Below, piece after piece: positions 1-10,347 of a DNA stretch of 64,000 nt. Source of the stretch: Atherix ibis (lineage: Eukaryota; Arthropoda; Insecta; Diptera; Athericidae); assembly GCA_958298945.1 (NCBI GenBank), contig CATQJD010000001.1, positions 1,901,773 through 1,965,772 of the forward strand, in the 5' to 3' direction. A program made the translations under genes and the position numbers. Position 1 is the stretch's first letter. Every line of letters begins with the position of its first letter. The notes under the pieces were generated by a model, which saw nothing but the letters and a program-made list of their open reading frames with translations, was not told where the DNA came from and did not search any database.

Positions 1-633
1 CACATAAACACACACACCTAGCTCACTGCAACACTCATCAACTCTCACCACGTCCTTGCCCACTCCAACGACAGAGACGGCCGAGTCAATCTTACCCCCA
101 ACCCCGGCACTGGTGAACGTCCTGGCGGATCTTCCCAATCCGCACACCGACCCACCATAAGAATATGGTTCCTGGATCAGTGCTACATCCACCCCATTCT
201 CACACTCAACTCATTCATAACCGCAGCAGACGCATTCGCATTCAATTGGATGTACCTAATCATTTTAGGCGACAATCCTCATTCGCTCCCTCTCACACAA
301 CCTGACATACACCGGGCAATCCTCCGACATGACGGAGTGCGTACCCGGAAGATCCCGTAGATGGCAGTTGCGGCAGCACTCTACGTTCGGGCATTCCCGA
401 GCGAGATGGTCACCACTACCACACCTACTGCAGAGCCTTCCAGCCCGCCTACAGCCATCATGGAGATGCCCGAAATCCAGGCAACCGTGGCACCTACGTA
501 CCAATTCGTATTCCCGAATTGGTAGACACAACCATCCCACAAACACACGTCTCTCACTCAAAATTTTTTCCTTAACTCTAGCACTAACCTCAATGACAAC
601 CATGTGTTTACCCTTGGCTGAGCAGTCCAACAC
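1..633 (-). mobile_element. Non-LTR retrotransposon fragment: ORF1 zinc knuckles and start of ORF2 endonuclease
   Basis: Read on the minus strand, 633-265 encodes the C-terminal part of a LINE ORF1 (nucleic-acid-binding Gag-like protein). It has two clear CX2CX4HX4C zinc knuckles (CHGCLDFGHLHDGC and CSRCGSGDHLAREC) followed by a third, looser Cys/His cluster, the usual three-knuckle layout of Jockey/R1/I-type elements. From 264 downward the sequence continues as the start of ORF2, with MIRYIQLNANASAAVMNEL and, after a frameshift, VDVALIQEPYSYGG, the APE-type endonuclease signature. The copy has lost frame, lacks its 5' half at about 640 where another element abuts, and runs off the left edge. 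The clade (R1/LOA-like) is a guess. Confidence 0.75.
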
Positions 634-654
634 TCAATGACTGCCCATCATCTC

Positions 655-1160
655 GCATAATAAAATCATGACGCCGGCTGCATTTTTGAATGGTAAAGCG
701 CGGATGCTAGCCAATATTAAGTGGTTCACTCGTTCTGAAATATTGGCCTGAGGGGCATACAGAGCTTTCTTATTGTGATTTACTCCATATTTCGATAGTA
801 ACTCTTCAAATTTTTTGGAACATAGTTGAACTACGTTGTCACTATGCCAAAAAGGTGAAATAGATCCTTCTCAAAGATTTGGCATACTGATGACGCGGAT
901 GCTTTCTTTAATATTCTTAGTACGGCAAATTTGGAAAAATGGTCTATTATGATTTGCTTCGGCACTACGGGTATAAGAACCAAGTAAATGGCAGTACACA
1001 CATTATCACGGCCATTCAGTAATAGTGACAAAGTCCGTAGGAGGACGAATGGTCGTGTTAGGGGCTTTGATTCCTTTGCTGGTGTCACAGTTTGAAACAT
1101 CAGCTCGTACATCTGCTGCCATACAAGTCCAATAAAAATATCGTCGCATTAAGTCTATGT
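655..1160 (-). mobile_element. Ty3/gypsy integrase remnant
   Basis: Conceptual minus-strand translation, switching frame two or three times, gives in order a zinc-binding-like tail (FYWTCMAADVRADVSNCDTS), a catalytic-core segment (IIIDHFSKFAVLRILKKA) and, from about 835 to 660, DNVVQLCSKKFEELLSKYGV then YAPQANISERVN. These match the order of the DDE integrase of Ty3/gypsy retrotransposons, which joins the cDNA to the chromosome. The glycine expected after DN is replaced and several frameshifts are present, so it is dead. No LTR is visible on either side. It lies between two LINE remnants and belongs to a different family from the gypsy pieces at 49-54 kb and 62-64 kb. Confidence 0.7.
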
Positions 1161-1379
1161 TTCTACCAATACTTCTACTGCTGGATCAAGGCCGCTACTG
1201 CTGGATCATGTAATTTGGAAATAATATTGTTCCTGAGACCGGTTAAGTTGATTTAAGTTTAATATGGGATGCCAACCTAGTTATGTGTGGACAGAGGCCA
1301 CTGGTTCCGCTAGTAAGTTTGGAACGTTTGTCTAGAAGTCGAAGTAGTTTTAGGTAACATCTTTTTAGTTCTTGTCTTT

Positions 1380-2215
1380 TAAGTCTTGTCTAAGTACAGT
1401 CCTAGGTGCCGAGCTTCGGTGTGTTGAGGTATAGCACTGCCATTATGGTATATGGGAGGGCATGACTCACGACGGAGAGTGAAAGTTACCTGGGTAGATT
1501 TACGTTCATTGACTTTTATTCTCCATCTAGTAAACTAGTTCTGGAGGGTTTGGATTTGGATTTGGAGAGTTTCGGAAGCATGTTGGAGATTTTCGCTAGA
1601 TGCAAGGCAGGCCGCATCATCGGCGTATGTAGCAAAGAAGATATTAGGGCAAATTGGGATATCGGATGTGTAAATGTTGTAGACGATGGGTCCAAGTATG
1701 CTACCCTGAGGAACCCCAGCCAATATTGGAGAGATATTGGAGAGTTCGTTGGATTCATTTACTTGAAAGTATCGGTTGGAAAGGAATGATCTTAGGACTA
1801 GGAAATAGGTGGAAGGAAGGAACCTCTTGAGTTTCCAGAGTAGACCCCGGTGCCACACTCTATCAAAAGCTTGACTTATATCAAGAAACACACCGGGACA
1901 GTACTCTTTTCTTTCTAAAGAGGATGCAATGAAATCGACAACTCGATGACACTGCTGGGTAGTGGAGTGCTCGGCTCGGGAACCAAATTGGTGATTAGGA
2001 ATTAAATTTGAAGATTTGTGTAGAGGATGTAAGCGGCGAAGGAGGATTTTTTCAAAGATTTTTGTGAGTAGTGGAAGGAGACTTATTGGCCTGTAGGAAG
2101 TGGGGCTGTTTATTGGTTTATTGCGCTTAGGGATCATTTTAATGATGGCAAATTACCAGAGGATTTGAAAATGTGTTGTTCTAAGGATGGAGTTTATATT
2201 GTGGCAAGGAAAACT
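1380..2215 (-). pseudogene. Jockey-like ORF2 reverse transcriptase, decayed
   Basis: The open stretch 2137-1535 (minus) begins IPKRNKPINSPTSYRPISLL, the conserved start of the Jockey-clade reverse transcriptase palm. It contains the region around FDRVWHRGLLWKL, GVPQGSILGPIVYNIYT, and the catalytic motif TYADDAACLA with both aspartates present. Below 1535 the reading continues in the same frame past stops (FTRWRIKVNERKST, then HLGLYLDKT), matching the thumb region. A frameshift near 2210 separates it from the upstream thumb-to-endonuclease linker. Its role in an intact element is target-primed reverse transcription of the LINE RNA. Here it is a pseudogene. Confidence 0.8.
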
Positions 2216-3123
2216 ATTGCTCTTTTAGGGAGTTTTTGGAGTATATTGGAGGTAATCAGATCATAGCCAGGAGCTTTATTTTTGGGAAGGAGCTTGATTA
2301 AATTGGCAACTTCGGAAGGAGTAATTGCCTTAGGGGGAAGACTCATGGGTAAAGGAATGGATAGTTCCGTCTCGATTGTAGTGCAATGAGTCCTGTCTAA
2401 TACGTCCTCACGTGGCGTAAATGTTTGTACAAGGTGTACAGCAAAAGCGTCTGCTTTATGTTTGTCCGTTTTGGCCCAGGTTCCGTCAGGTTCCAAGTCC
2501 ACAAAAAATAGTGGAAGAGATCGATGCTCTTGTCCTTTGGTTTTAACGTTGTTGATGTTGCGCACAACGAAACCAAGCACTTCCAACTCATTTTTGATGT
2601 CTTTCACCGGCGTAGTATGATGTAGGTGGCGAATCACTACACGGAAAGGCTTTAAATTTTTAGGCTGATATGTGTGAAACTCCGATTTAGTCTCATCCAA
2701 GTACTTTACGACACTTCTGTAAGAGGCGCCGCTCTCTGTTTAAATTGCAACACCTTTTGGATGGGCCTTGCATGTGAATTCACTTGTACCAATGTGTTTG
2801 TCAATGGCACGGCCTAAATTACCAAAATTGGTGAGCTTTTTAATGTAAATGGGCGGTGTAATCTGTTTCTCCGCCCCAATATCGCCATTAGAAGCAATTG
2901 CACCAGGAAGCGCTAAAGCAGCAAATCTGTTGCTGCACAATGGCCGGCTAGTTGTTGGCTCCGCTACTTGCTTTTGCTTCTTTATAGGTTTTGGAGTTTT
3001 TGGCGATGAGAGCCGCTTTCCCGATACTTGTCTATCTCTGCCAGTCGGCTTTATGAATGTGGCAGAGTCCGTAACGGAATCCATAGATTTAACGGACGGT
3101 GTCTTTGACCGCTTACACGCCAT
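2194..3123 (-). pseudogene. Jockey-like ORF1 (Gag) fused by deletion to ORF2
   Basis: The ATG at 3123 opens MACKRSKTPSVKSM, a basic N-terminal tail, followed by RFAALALPG and PIYIKKLTNFGNLGRAID. One in-frame TAA at 2740-2742 interrupts the frame, which then continues through FRVVIRHLHHTTPVKDIKNE, the conserved domain just before the zinc knuckles of insect Jockey Gag proteins. Near residue pair EP-DGTWAKT (about 2490) the reading jumps without loss of frame into the ORF2 linker (HKADAFAVHLVQTFTP). The zinc knuckles, the ORF1 stop and the endonuclease were therefore removed by a roughly in-frame deletion. RNA-binding is inferred from the family. Confidence 0.75.
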
Positions 3124-3347
3124 AATCGTGCGTACGTAAACTGTTGTCTTTTCTGGTTTATCAACAGTTTTATTGTTCACTGAAAATGTACACAAGCAGA
3201 GTACCGCTATGCAGCCTCTGCTTATGCAAATTTAACTCGGCGAAATGCAGTTATACTATTTGTAGTCTATTTATAGTCTGTTCACTGTTTTTTCTCTCTT
3301 TTTTTTCCACGCAATTAGATGAGACACGTCACTTCAATAATAATAAA

Positions 3348-3381
3348 TTATCACAATGGATTTTTCTATCCATTGTGATAA
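3348..3381. repeat. Perfect 13-bp inverted repeat, 8-bp loop
   Basis: Arms TTATCACAATGGA (3348-3360) and TCCATTGTGATAA (3369-3381) are exactly complementary. It sits just outside the 5' side of the Jockey-like LINE. It could be a hairpin or a small snap-back duplication; there is no sign that it is a regulatory site. Confidence 0.7.
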
Positions 3382-4319
3382 AAATCAAAAACGTGACCGC
3401 TCTGTTCAAGAGTTCAAACACAACTCGTAGTTGGATTTAAATATTTTTTTCTATCTATGTCATTTCCCTTCTTCTATTAGGGCTAATGGTTCATGCCTCT
3501 GACCTGGGTGTGGTATGATCGACCAAGAAGATCGTTTAATTAATCATAAATTTAGTTTTTCTTCTCATAGTACTATAAATCCAAATTTTTTTTTCTGCAC
3601 CTAATCGAGTCAATAAATTCTTTTTTGCCCTTCGAACATTTTATCGTTCGTCTTATATACTAGAATAATTACGAGTATGTACATTTTTTGTAGCCTTGAA
3701 TATTTTACAAATATTTTTTTGATTAAGCTAGTTAATAAGAAAATAATTTCTATTCACAGAATTAATAATATATCATTTTAAAGCCTACTTTACCGCGTGC
3801 ATATTTGCATTGATTTTGGCGTTGCTTGCCTAAGGTATTTTTCTTTCTGAATTATTTTCTCTCCCTTTTGATTTCAACCTTTGTAATATTTTCACCTTCT
3901 TTACTTAACTAGCCTTCCTTACTTCATATTCTATGAACTTTTTTAGGAATTTTTCCAAGAATTTTTCTGATGAATTTGTTTCATTCTCACTCCTCTCACA
4001 AATATGCATTGTAACTTCGCGTTAAATTTTTCACAATTCAGTTAGATTATGTTGATTATATGAGTGGAATTCCCCGAATTATGCGTAGGGTAAAGACGTA
4101 ATGTATTTTTACGTAATTTGTGAGTTGGTTTTGAGAGTTGAAAAGAAAGGACGTTTAGTTGATGTGGATAAGTAAAATAAAGTTAGTGCTCGTCTAGATT
4201 TATTAACTCAATAACAGGTAAGTTTTAAATAATTTTCAAATCTTTGCGTTATTAATATGAAAAATATTATTGGTAGCCTTAAAACAAATAATTACCTATA
4301 ATAAAAACGAAGAGAAAGG
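3382..4319. other. AT-rich nuclear spacer, nothing recognised
   Basis: No open frame with family resemblance, no tRNA-like fold and no long repeat was seen. The composition is typical fly intergenic DNA with short T and A runs. Confidence 0.5.
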
Positions 4320-4930
4320 CGATCAGTTTAGATACTAAAATTAAAATTTTAGATCAACTTGTAACAGGACGGAAAGCATTTTGGTATTCATGAAGCTACC
4401 ATAAGAACGATTAAAAAAATGAAACTGCGATCAGAAAATTTATATATTCTGGGATAAAAATAAGTGCTAAATCATCGTCTTATATAAGAGATGTTATCAA
4501 AGAGAAGATGGAAAAAGTTTTGGTAATATGGATTGAAGACAAATCACAAAAAAAAATATCAGTAGATGGAATTACTATCAAACAAACAGCATTAAGAATC
4601 TATAAACGTATTAAAGAACGTTTATAGATTCTTAATGCCGTCATCTCAGTCAAAACAACCTGAATTTTCTGCAAGTACAGGTTGGATGTCAAGTGTTCTT
4701 TAACAATATCGTCTCCATAATATAAAAATTATATATAAAATTGGCTACCAAAGAATTTCCTCAAAAACTTAGATAAAAATTATTGAAGATGGACGATACA
4801 CCACAGATCAAGTTTGGAATGTAGATGAAAGTGGCCTTTTTTAGAAAAGAATGCTTATGTTGCAAAATCGCAGAAAACTGCGGGTGGTTTTAAAGTAGCA
4901 AAGGACCGTGAAATATTGTATAATTTATTT
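4320..4930 (+). pseudogene. pogo/Tigger-like transposase remnant
   Basis: Plus-strand translation with frame changes gives LDQLVTGRKAFGIHEATIRT, YIRDVIKEKMEKVLVIWIED, then FSASTGWM, and finally DGRYTTDQVWNVDESGLF followed by KSQKTAGGFKVAKDRE. This is the order of the CENP-B-type helix-turn-helix DNA-binding region and the start of the DDE core in pogo/Tigger transposases (the first core aspartate lies in NVDESGLF). Several stops and frameshifts, and a 21-bp inverted duplication inside the gene, make it non-functional. Terminal inverted repeats were not found, so the limits are those of recognisable coding sequence. Confidence 0.75.
4589..4638. repeat. Perfect 21-bp snap-back palindrome in the Tigger remnant
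   Basis: The arms 4589-4609 and 4618-4638 are exact reverse complements around an 8-bp loop. The left arm encodes the expected transposase (TALRIYKR) and the right arm is an inserted inverted copy, after which the coding similarity resumes. Confidence 0.85.
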
Positions 4931-5253
4931 TTTATAACATATGTAATAAATTAAAATGTGTTAGCACGAAATAAATTCTTAAGTGTAAACTCTATCAACA
5001 TTTTTTTAATATTGTTTATTGTACTTTTCAGTTGCTTTTTGAGATCTGGAACCAATCTATTCATCCATTTAGCCAATATCTTTTTTTACACGAATTTTTT
5101 TTGCACGAATTTTTTGGGAACATATCTACCGTGTAAAAAGAGAATTAGGTGTATATGTACAGTATGTTGGGTGGCAATTCATTAAGCAGAATGTCGTTTG
5201 TATACAGGTGCAGTACCCAGACACCATATAACCCGGTCACAGCCAAACTATTG
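4931..5253. other. AT-rich spacer up to the NUMT left junction
   Basis: No gene recognised. Mitochondrial identity starts abruptly at 5254, directly after CAGCCAAACTATTG. The last 60 bases before it are less AT-rich and resemble no mitochondrial sequence. Confidence 0.5.
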
Positions 5254-5778
5254 GTGAAATTTTAATTATATTAATAATAATTTATAAAATAATTGAAGTT
5301 AAAAAAATTTAATAATAAACTAGGATTAGATACCCTATTATTTAAATTATAAATTTTTAATCTAGAGTAGTAATAGTTAAGTTCTTGAAATTTAAAAAAT
5401 TTGGCGGTATTTTAATCTATTCAGAGGAACCTGTTTTATAATCGATAGTCCACGTTGGATCTTACTTAAATTTGTTTTCAATTTATATATCGTCGTTATC
5501 AGAATATTTTAAAAGAAAAATAATTTTCTAAAATTTAAATTTATAATGATGTCAGATCAAGGTGTAGTTTATATTTAAGTAAAAATGGGTTACAATAAAG
5601 TTATTTAAACGAATTAAGATATGGAATTTATTTTATAAAGGTGGATTTGATTGTAAATTTTTAAAGATTATAAATTTGATCATAGCTCTAAAATATGTAC
5701 ACATCGCCCGTCGCTCTTATTATTAAGGTAAGATAAGTCGTAACATAGTAGATGTACTGGAAAGTGTATCTAGAATGA
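5254..5778 (+). rRNA. rrnS: 12S rRNA, 3' part (NUMT unit A, truncated at the nuclear junction)
   Basis: Contains the conserved AAACTAGGATTAGATACCC block at 5319-5337 and the 3' signature ACACATCGCCCGTCGCTC near 5699. It ends immediately before tRNA-Val. About 266 bases of the 5' part are absent because the NUMT begins here. In mitochondria it is the small-subunit RNA; this copy is a nuclear pseudogene. Confidence 0.85.
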
Positions 5779-5849
5779 CAATTTGAAGTTTATTTAGTTA
5801 AGCATTTCATTTACATTGAAAAGAAATCTGTGCAAATCAGTTTAAATTG
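5779..5849 (+). tRNA. trnV: tRNA-Val (TAC), NUMT unit A
   Basis: Acceptor CAATTTG pairs with TAAATTG and the anticodon TAC lies in TTTACAT. It sits between 12S and 16S as in all insects. Nuclear copy, presumed inactive. Confidence 0.8.
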
Positions 5850-7163
5850 AATTTAATATTTATTTATTAATTTTTGAAATTTTAAATTTATTTATTAAAA
5901 ATAATTTTAATTTAAATTTTTTAGTATTTTATATAGAAAAAATATTATTAATAATAGTTTATTTGTATTGTGAAAGAATATTGAAATAATTTGAAAAATT
6001 TTTATAAAATAAGAAAATATTATTTATTGTACCTTTTGTATCAGGGTTTATTAAATAAAAAATTTTTATAAAATTTTTTCCGATTTTAAAAGAGTTAATA
6101 AATTATTAAATTTTATGTGGCATAATAATTTTATATAATTTATTAAAAATGAAATGTTATTCGTTTTTAAAGGTATCTAGTTTTTTAAGAATTAAATTTA
6201 ATTTAGTTATTAAATATAAATTTTTTATTTTGTTAAGAAATTTATTATTTAATAATAAAATATTATGGGATAAGCTATAATATTTATTTTAAAAATTTAA
6301 ATTAAAAATATATAAATATAAGCTTCGAATTAGTTATTATTTGTAAATTTGTTATAATTTATTTATAAAAATAAATTATTTATTTAAATTTTAAATTTTT
6401 ATTAAAATATTTATTAATTTTTGTAAATTAATAAAGAAATAATGATAAAATTAGTATATAATAAATATTATATAATATATAATAATTTTAAAATATAATT
6501 AAGGAATTCGGCAAATTTAATATTCACCTGTTTATCAAAAACATGTCTTTTTGAATTTTATTTAAAGTCTGGTCTGCCCAATGATAAATTGAATGGCCGC
6601 AGTATTTTAACTGTGCAAAGGTAGCATAATCATTAGTCTTTTAATTGAAGGCTTGTATGAGATATTTACTGTCTAATTATATTATTATAAAATTTTATTT
6701 TTTAGTTAAAAAGCTAAAATTTTTATAAAAGACGAGAAGACCCTATAGATCTTTATATTTTTTATAATTTTTATTTATTTAGAAATTTTAAAATATAATT
6801 ATATAAAATATTTTATTGGGGTGATAATAAGATTTAAAAAACTCTTATAATATTTATACATTAATTTTTGGTTTATTGATCCATTAGTAATGATTATTAA
6901 ATTAAGTTACCTTAGGGATAACAGCATAATTTTTTTGAAGAGTTCATATCGATAAAAAAGATAATGACCTCGATGTTGGATTAAGAAATAAGTTAGGTGT
7001 AGAAGTTTAAATATTAAAGTCTGTTCGACTTTTAAATTCTTATATGATCTGAGTTCAAACCAGGTTGGTTTCTATCTTTATAAATAATAAAATATTTTAG
7101 TACGAAAGGACCAAATATTTAAAATATAAGTTTTAATTTAATTGAATTTTATTAATTTTTTAT
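5850..7163 (+). rRNA. rrnL: 16S rRNA (NUMT unit A), with deletions
   Basis: Spans tRNA-Val to tRNA-Leu(CUN) and keeps large-subunit signatures such as GACGAGAAGACCCTATAGA near 6730, TTAGGGATAACAGC near 6911 and TAGTACGAAAGGACC near 7099. Compared with unit B it lacks about 12 bases at 6660/6661 (in the conserved stretch after GGCTTGTATGA) and 10 bases near 7062, inside the otherwise invariant peptidyl-transferase segment (unit B has CCGGCGTAAGCC). It keeps about 10 bases near 6833 that unit B has lost. These changes would disable the RNA. Confidence 0.85.
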
Positions 7164-7227
7164 ACTATTTTGGCAGATTAGTGCAATAAATTTAGAATTT
7201 ATATATGTAATAAAATTACAGATAGTA
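7164..7227 (+). tRNA. trnL1: tRNA-Leu(CUN) (TAG), NUMT unit A
   Basis: Acceptor ACTATTT pairs with AGATAGT; anticodon TAG in TTTAGAA. It lies between 16S and ND1. Confidence 0.8.
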
Positions 7228-7229
7228 CT

Positions 7230-8189
7230 ATGTTTTATTTAGATTTAATTTTACCTTTAATTGGAAGTTTATTATTAGTTGTATGTGTAATAGTTAGAGT
7301 TGCTTTTTTAACTTTATTAGAGCGTAAGGTATTAGGTTATATTCAGATTCGTAAAGGTCCTAATAAAGTTGGATAAGTTGGTTTACCTCAACCATTTTGT
7401 GATGCAATTAAATTATTTACAAAGGAAAAAACTTATCCTTTATTATCAAATTATATTTCTTATTATATTTCTCCTATTATTTCTTTATTTTTATCATTAT
7501 CTGTATGAATATGTATTCCTTTATTAATTAAATTATATAGTTTTAATTTAGGTATTTTTTTTTTTATGTTGTACTAGATTAGGTGTTTATACTGTAATAA
7601 TTGCAGGTTGATCATCTAATTCAAATTATGCATTATTAGGGGGATTACGAGCAGTTGCTCAAACTATTTCATATGAAGTTAGTTTGGCATTAATCTTATT
7701 ATCATTAGTATTTTTAGTTGGGAGTTATAATTTAATTGATTTTTATTATTATCAATTATATATTTGATTTGGTGTAATTTTAATACCTTTAATATTAGTT
7801 TGATTTGTTTCTTGTTTAGCTGAAACTAATCGAACTCCTTTTGATTTTGCTGAAGGAGAATCAGAATTGGTTTCAGGGTTTAATGTAGAATATAGAAGAG
7901 GAGGATTTGCTTTAATTTTTTTAGCTGAATATGCAAGTATTTTATTAATAAGAATATTATTTGTTGTTTTATTTTTAGGATGTGATATTTTTTCTATTTT
8001 TTTTTTAAGTTAGTATTTTTATCTTTTTGTTATTTGTGAGTTCGTGGAACTTTACTTCGATTCCGTTATGATAAATTAATATATTTAGCTTGAAAAAGTT
8101 TTTTACCTTTTTCATTAAATTATATTATATTTTTTCTAGGATTTAAATTATTATTAATTTCTTTTATATTATTAATTAATTTTAGTATA
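7230..8189 (+). pseudogene. nad1: ND1 (NADH dehydrogenase subunit 1), NUMT unit A, broken
   Basis: Starts at ATG 7230 ([15 protein letters not shown]) and contains the conserved [19 protein letters not shown] loop and [15 protein letters not shown]. In mitochondria it is a membrane subunit of complex I at the quinone site. Lesions: TAA at 7374-7376 replaces the Leu codon kept in unit B; two Ts are lost near 7556; one T appears to be missing in the T-run 7997-8006, which puts a TAG in frame (also in unit B). The exact 3' end is uncertain because the original frame runs up to or into tRNA-Ser(UCN). Confidence 0.85.
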
Positions 8190-8256
8190 AAGTTAATAGA
8201 AATATTAATTCTATCTTATATTTTCAAAACATATGCTTATATCAAGCTCATTAACT
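8190..8256 (-). tRNA. trnS2: tRNA-Ser(UCN) (TGA), NUMT unit A
   Basis: Minus strand begins AGTTAATGAGCTTG; anticodon TGA in TTTTGAAAA. It separates ND1 and CytB as usual. Confidence 0.75.
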
Positions 8257-8258
8257 TA

Positions 8259-9394
8259 TTAATTTAGTAAATTATTTCATCATTTTGTAATAATTGGATT
8301 AATTAGGTAGTATAAAAAGTATAATACTGATAAAATTTGTCCTGTTAAAATATAAGGATCTTCTACAGGTCGGGCTCCAATTCAGGTTAATATTGTAGAA
8401 TTACAATAATTACTATAAATCAAAATAAATTTTGGTTAATTGGGTAGAATTGAATTCCTCGAAATTTTCTTAAATGATAAAATGGTAGAATTATTAGAAT
8501 TGCAATTGATATAATTAATGCAATTACTCCTCCTAATTTATTTGGAATTGATCGTAAAATTGCATAAGCAAATAAGAAATATCATTCTGGTTGAATATGG
8601 ACTGGTGTTACTAAGGGATTTGCGGGAATAAAATTATCTGGATCTCCTAGTAAATAGGGGTTAATTAAGGTTAATAATGTTAATAATATTAATAAAAATA
8701 TAAATCCAACAATATCTTTGAATGTGAAATATGGATGGAATGGGATTTTATTAATATTTGAATTAATTCCTAGTGGGTTATTAGATCCTGTTTGATGAAG
8801 AAATATTAAATGAACAATAGTTATAGCTAAAACAATAAATGGAAAAATAAAATGGAAAGTAAAGAATCGTGTTAAAGTTGCATTATCAACAGCAAATCCT
8901 CCCCAAATTCATTGGACTAAATCTGTCCCTAAATATGGAACAGCTGAAAGTAAATTAGTAATTACTGTAGCTCCTCAAAATGATATTTGTCCTCATGGTA
9001 ATACATATCCCATAAATGCTGTTCCTATAACTAAGAATAAAATAATTACACCAACTAATCATGTAGGATTGTATAAATATGAGCTGTAGTATATTCCTCG
9101 TCCTACATGTAAATAAATACAAATAAAAAAAAATGATGCTCCGTTAGCATGTAATGTTCGTAATAATCATCCGTAATTTACATCTCGGCAAATATGAGCA
9201 ACACTATTAAATGCAGTATTGATATCTGCAGTATAATGTATAGCTACAAATAATCCAGTTAAGATTTGAATAATTAAGCATAATCCTAATAATGAACCAA
9301 AATTTCATCCTGCTGAAATATTAATTGGTGCTGGTAAATCAACAAGGGCATTATTTATAATTAGAGGATGTTGTAATCGAAATGGTTTATTCAT
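8259..9394 (-). pseudogene. cob: Cytochrome b, NUMT unit A, broken
   Basis: ATG at 9394 ([11 protein letters not shown]) and terminal TAA at 8259-8261 after TKWWNNLLN. Conserved blocks include [32 protein letters not shown] and [15 protein letters not shown]. In mitochondria it is the catalytic haem-b/quinone subunit of complex III. A 6-base deletion removes Phe-Lys after HPL (retained in unit B). Near 8387-8410 the frame is lost between FWFMVIIVI and [12 protein letters not shown], probably through an insertion of about 8 bases that unit B shares. The gene overlaps the ND6 stop by one base. Confidence 0.88.
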
Positions 9395-9915
9395 TAGTTT
9401 ATTATTGGTCGTAAAGGTCCATAAAAAATATTAGTAATTTTTACTGTTGCAATTAATGTTAATAGTAAGTAATTAATCAAGATTAAAGTAATAATATTTG
9501 TTGGATAATTATATAATTTATTTAGATTTAAAGTGTTTTCATAGTTTATTGAGGAAACAATTGTTGAAATTATTTCATTATTAATAAATGATAATGAATA
9601 AGTTTTATCTAAAATTAAAAATAATGGGATTATAATTATTATTAAAATTGTATTTATTAATGTTAATTTTATTGATATTGAAAATATTTCATTTGAAGCC
9701 AGTGAAGTTACATAAATAAATAAAACTAATATACCTCCTAAAAATACAAGGAATAGAATATATGAAAATTAAAAAGTTTTGGCAAATATTCCTCTAATTA
9801 AACAAATCAATAGTGTTTGAATTAATAGTATTAATCCTATTGCTAGTGGATGATTTATTTGTAAAAAGGTGAATCTTGAAATAATTGTTATTAAGTAAAT
9901 AATTAATTGGCAAAT
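9394..9915 (-). pseudogene. nad6: ND6, NUMT unit A, with a premature stop
   Basis: Lies between tRNA-Pro and CytB; the predicted start is an ATT/ATA codon at about 9915 and the stop TAA at 9394-9396 overlaps the CytB ATG. The product is a small hydrophobic complex I subunit. A Trp TGA has become TAA at 9769-9771 (unit B keeps TGA), truncating it even under the mitochondrial code. The start codon is uncertain by a few codons. Confidence 0.8.
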
Positions 9916-9917
9916 AT

Positions 9918-9983
9918 CAGAAAATAGTTTAAATAAAATATTAATTTTGGGGATTAATGATAGGGTGTATACCTTTTTTCTGA
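9918..9983 (+). tRNA. trnP: tRNA-Pro (TGG), NUMT unit A
   Basis: Acceptor CAGAAAA pairs with TTTTCTG; anticodon TGG in TTTTGGGG. It directly abuts tRNA-Thr on the other strand. Confidence 0.8.
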
Positions 9984-10048
9984 AGTTTTAAAAGAAAAGT
10001 TCTTATTTTTGATTTACAAGACCAATGTTTTTATTAAACTATTAAAAC
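9984..10048 (-). tRNA. trnT: tRNA-Thr (TGT), NUMT unit A
   Basis: Minus strand starts GTTTTAATAG and ends with the complementary TTTAAAAC; anticodon TGT in CTTGTAA. Confidence 0.8.
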
Positions 10049-10050
10049 TA

Positions 10051-10347
10051 ATGATAGTTTTATTTAAGGGATTAATTATTTTATTTATATTTATAATAGG
10101 AGTTATATCTTTTATTTCAAATCGTAAGCATTTAATTTCAATGTTATTAAGTTTGGAATTTATAGTATTAAGATTATTTTTTTTTATATTTGTTTTTTTA
10201 AATAAAATAAATTATGAAAATTTTTTTAGAATAATATTTTTAACTTTTTGTGTTTGTGAAGGTGCATTAGGTTTATCTATTTTAGTTTCTATAATTCGAA
10301 CTCATGGTAATGATTATTTTCAATCATTTAATATTTTACCATGTTAA
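10051..10347 (+). pseudogene. nad4L: ND4L, NUMT unit A, frame intact in mitochondrial code
   Basis: ATG 10051 to TAA 10347 gives 98 codons, the normal length, ending [15 protein letters not shown]. It overlaps the ND4 start by seven bases (ATGTTAA), the standard arrangement. It is a small membrane subunit of complex I. No disabling change is seen, but it has no nuclear promoter evidence and uses mitochondrial codons (ATA for Met, AGA for Ser). Confidence 0.85.

Larger units (their letters stand above)
1230..3300 (-). mobile_element. Jockey-like LINE, internally deleted
   Basis: A minus-strand non-LTR retrotransposon: 5' region near 3300-3124, ORF1 from 3123, a fused ORF1/ORF2 junction near 2500, reverse transcriptase to about 1535, and degraded C-terminal sequence to about 1230. 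The zinc-knuckle part of ORF1 and the whole endonuclease are missing, so the copy could not move by itself. I see no clear poly(A) tail or target duplication, and both ends are approximate. Confidence 0.75.
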
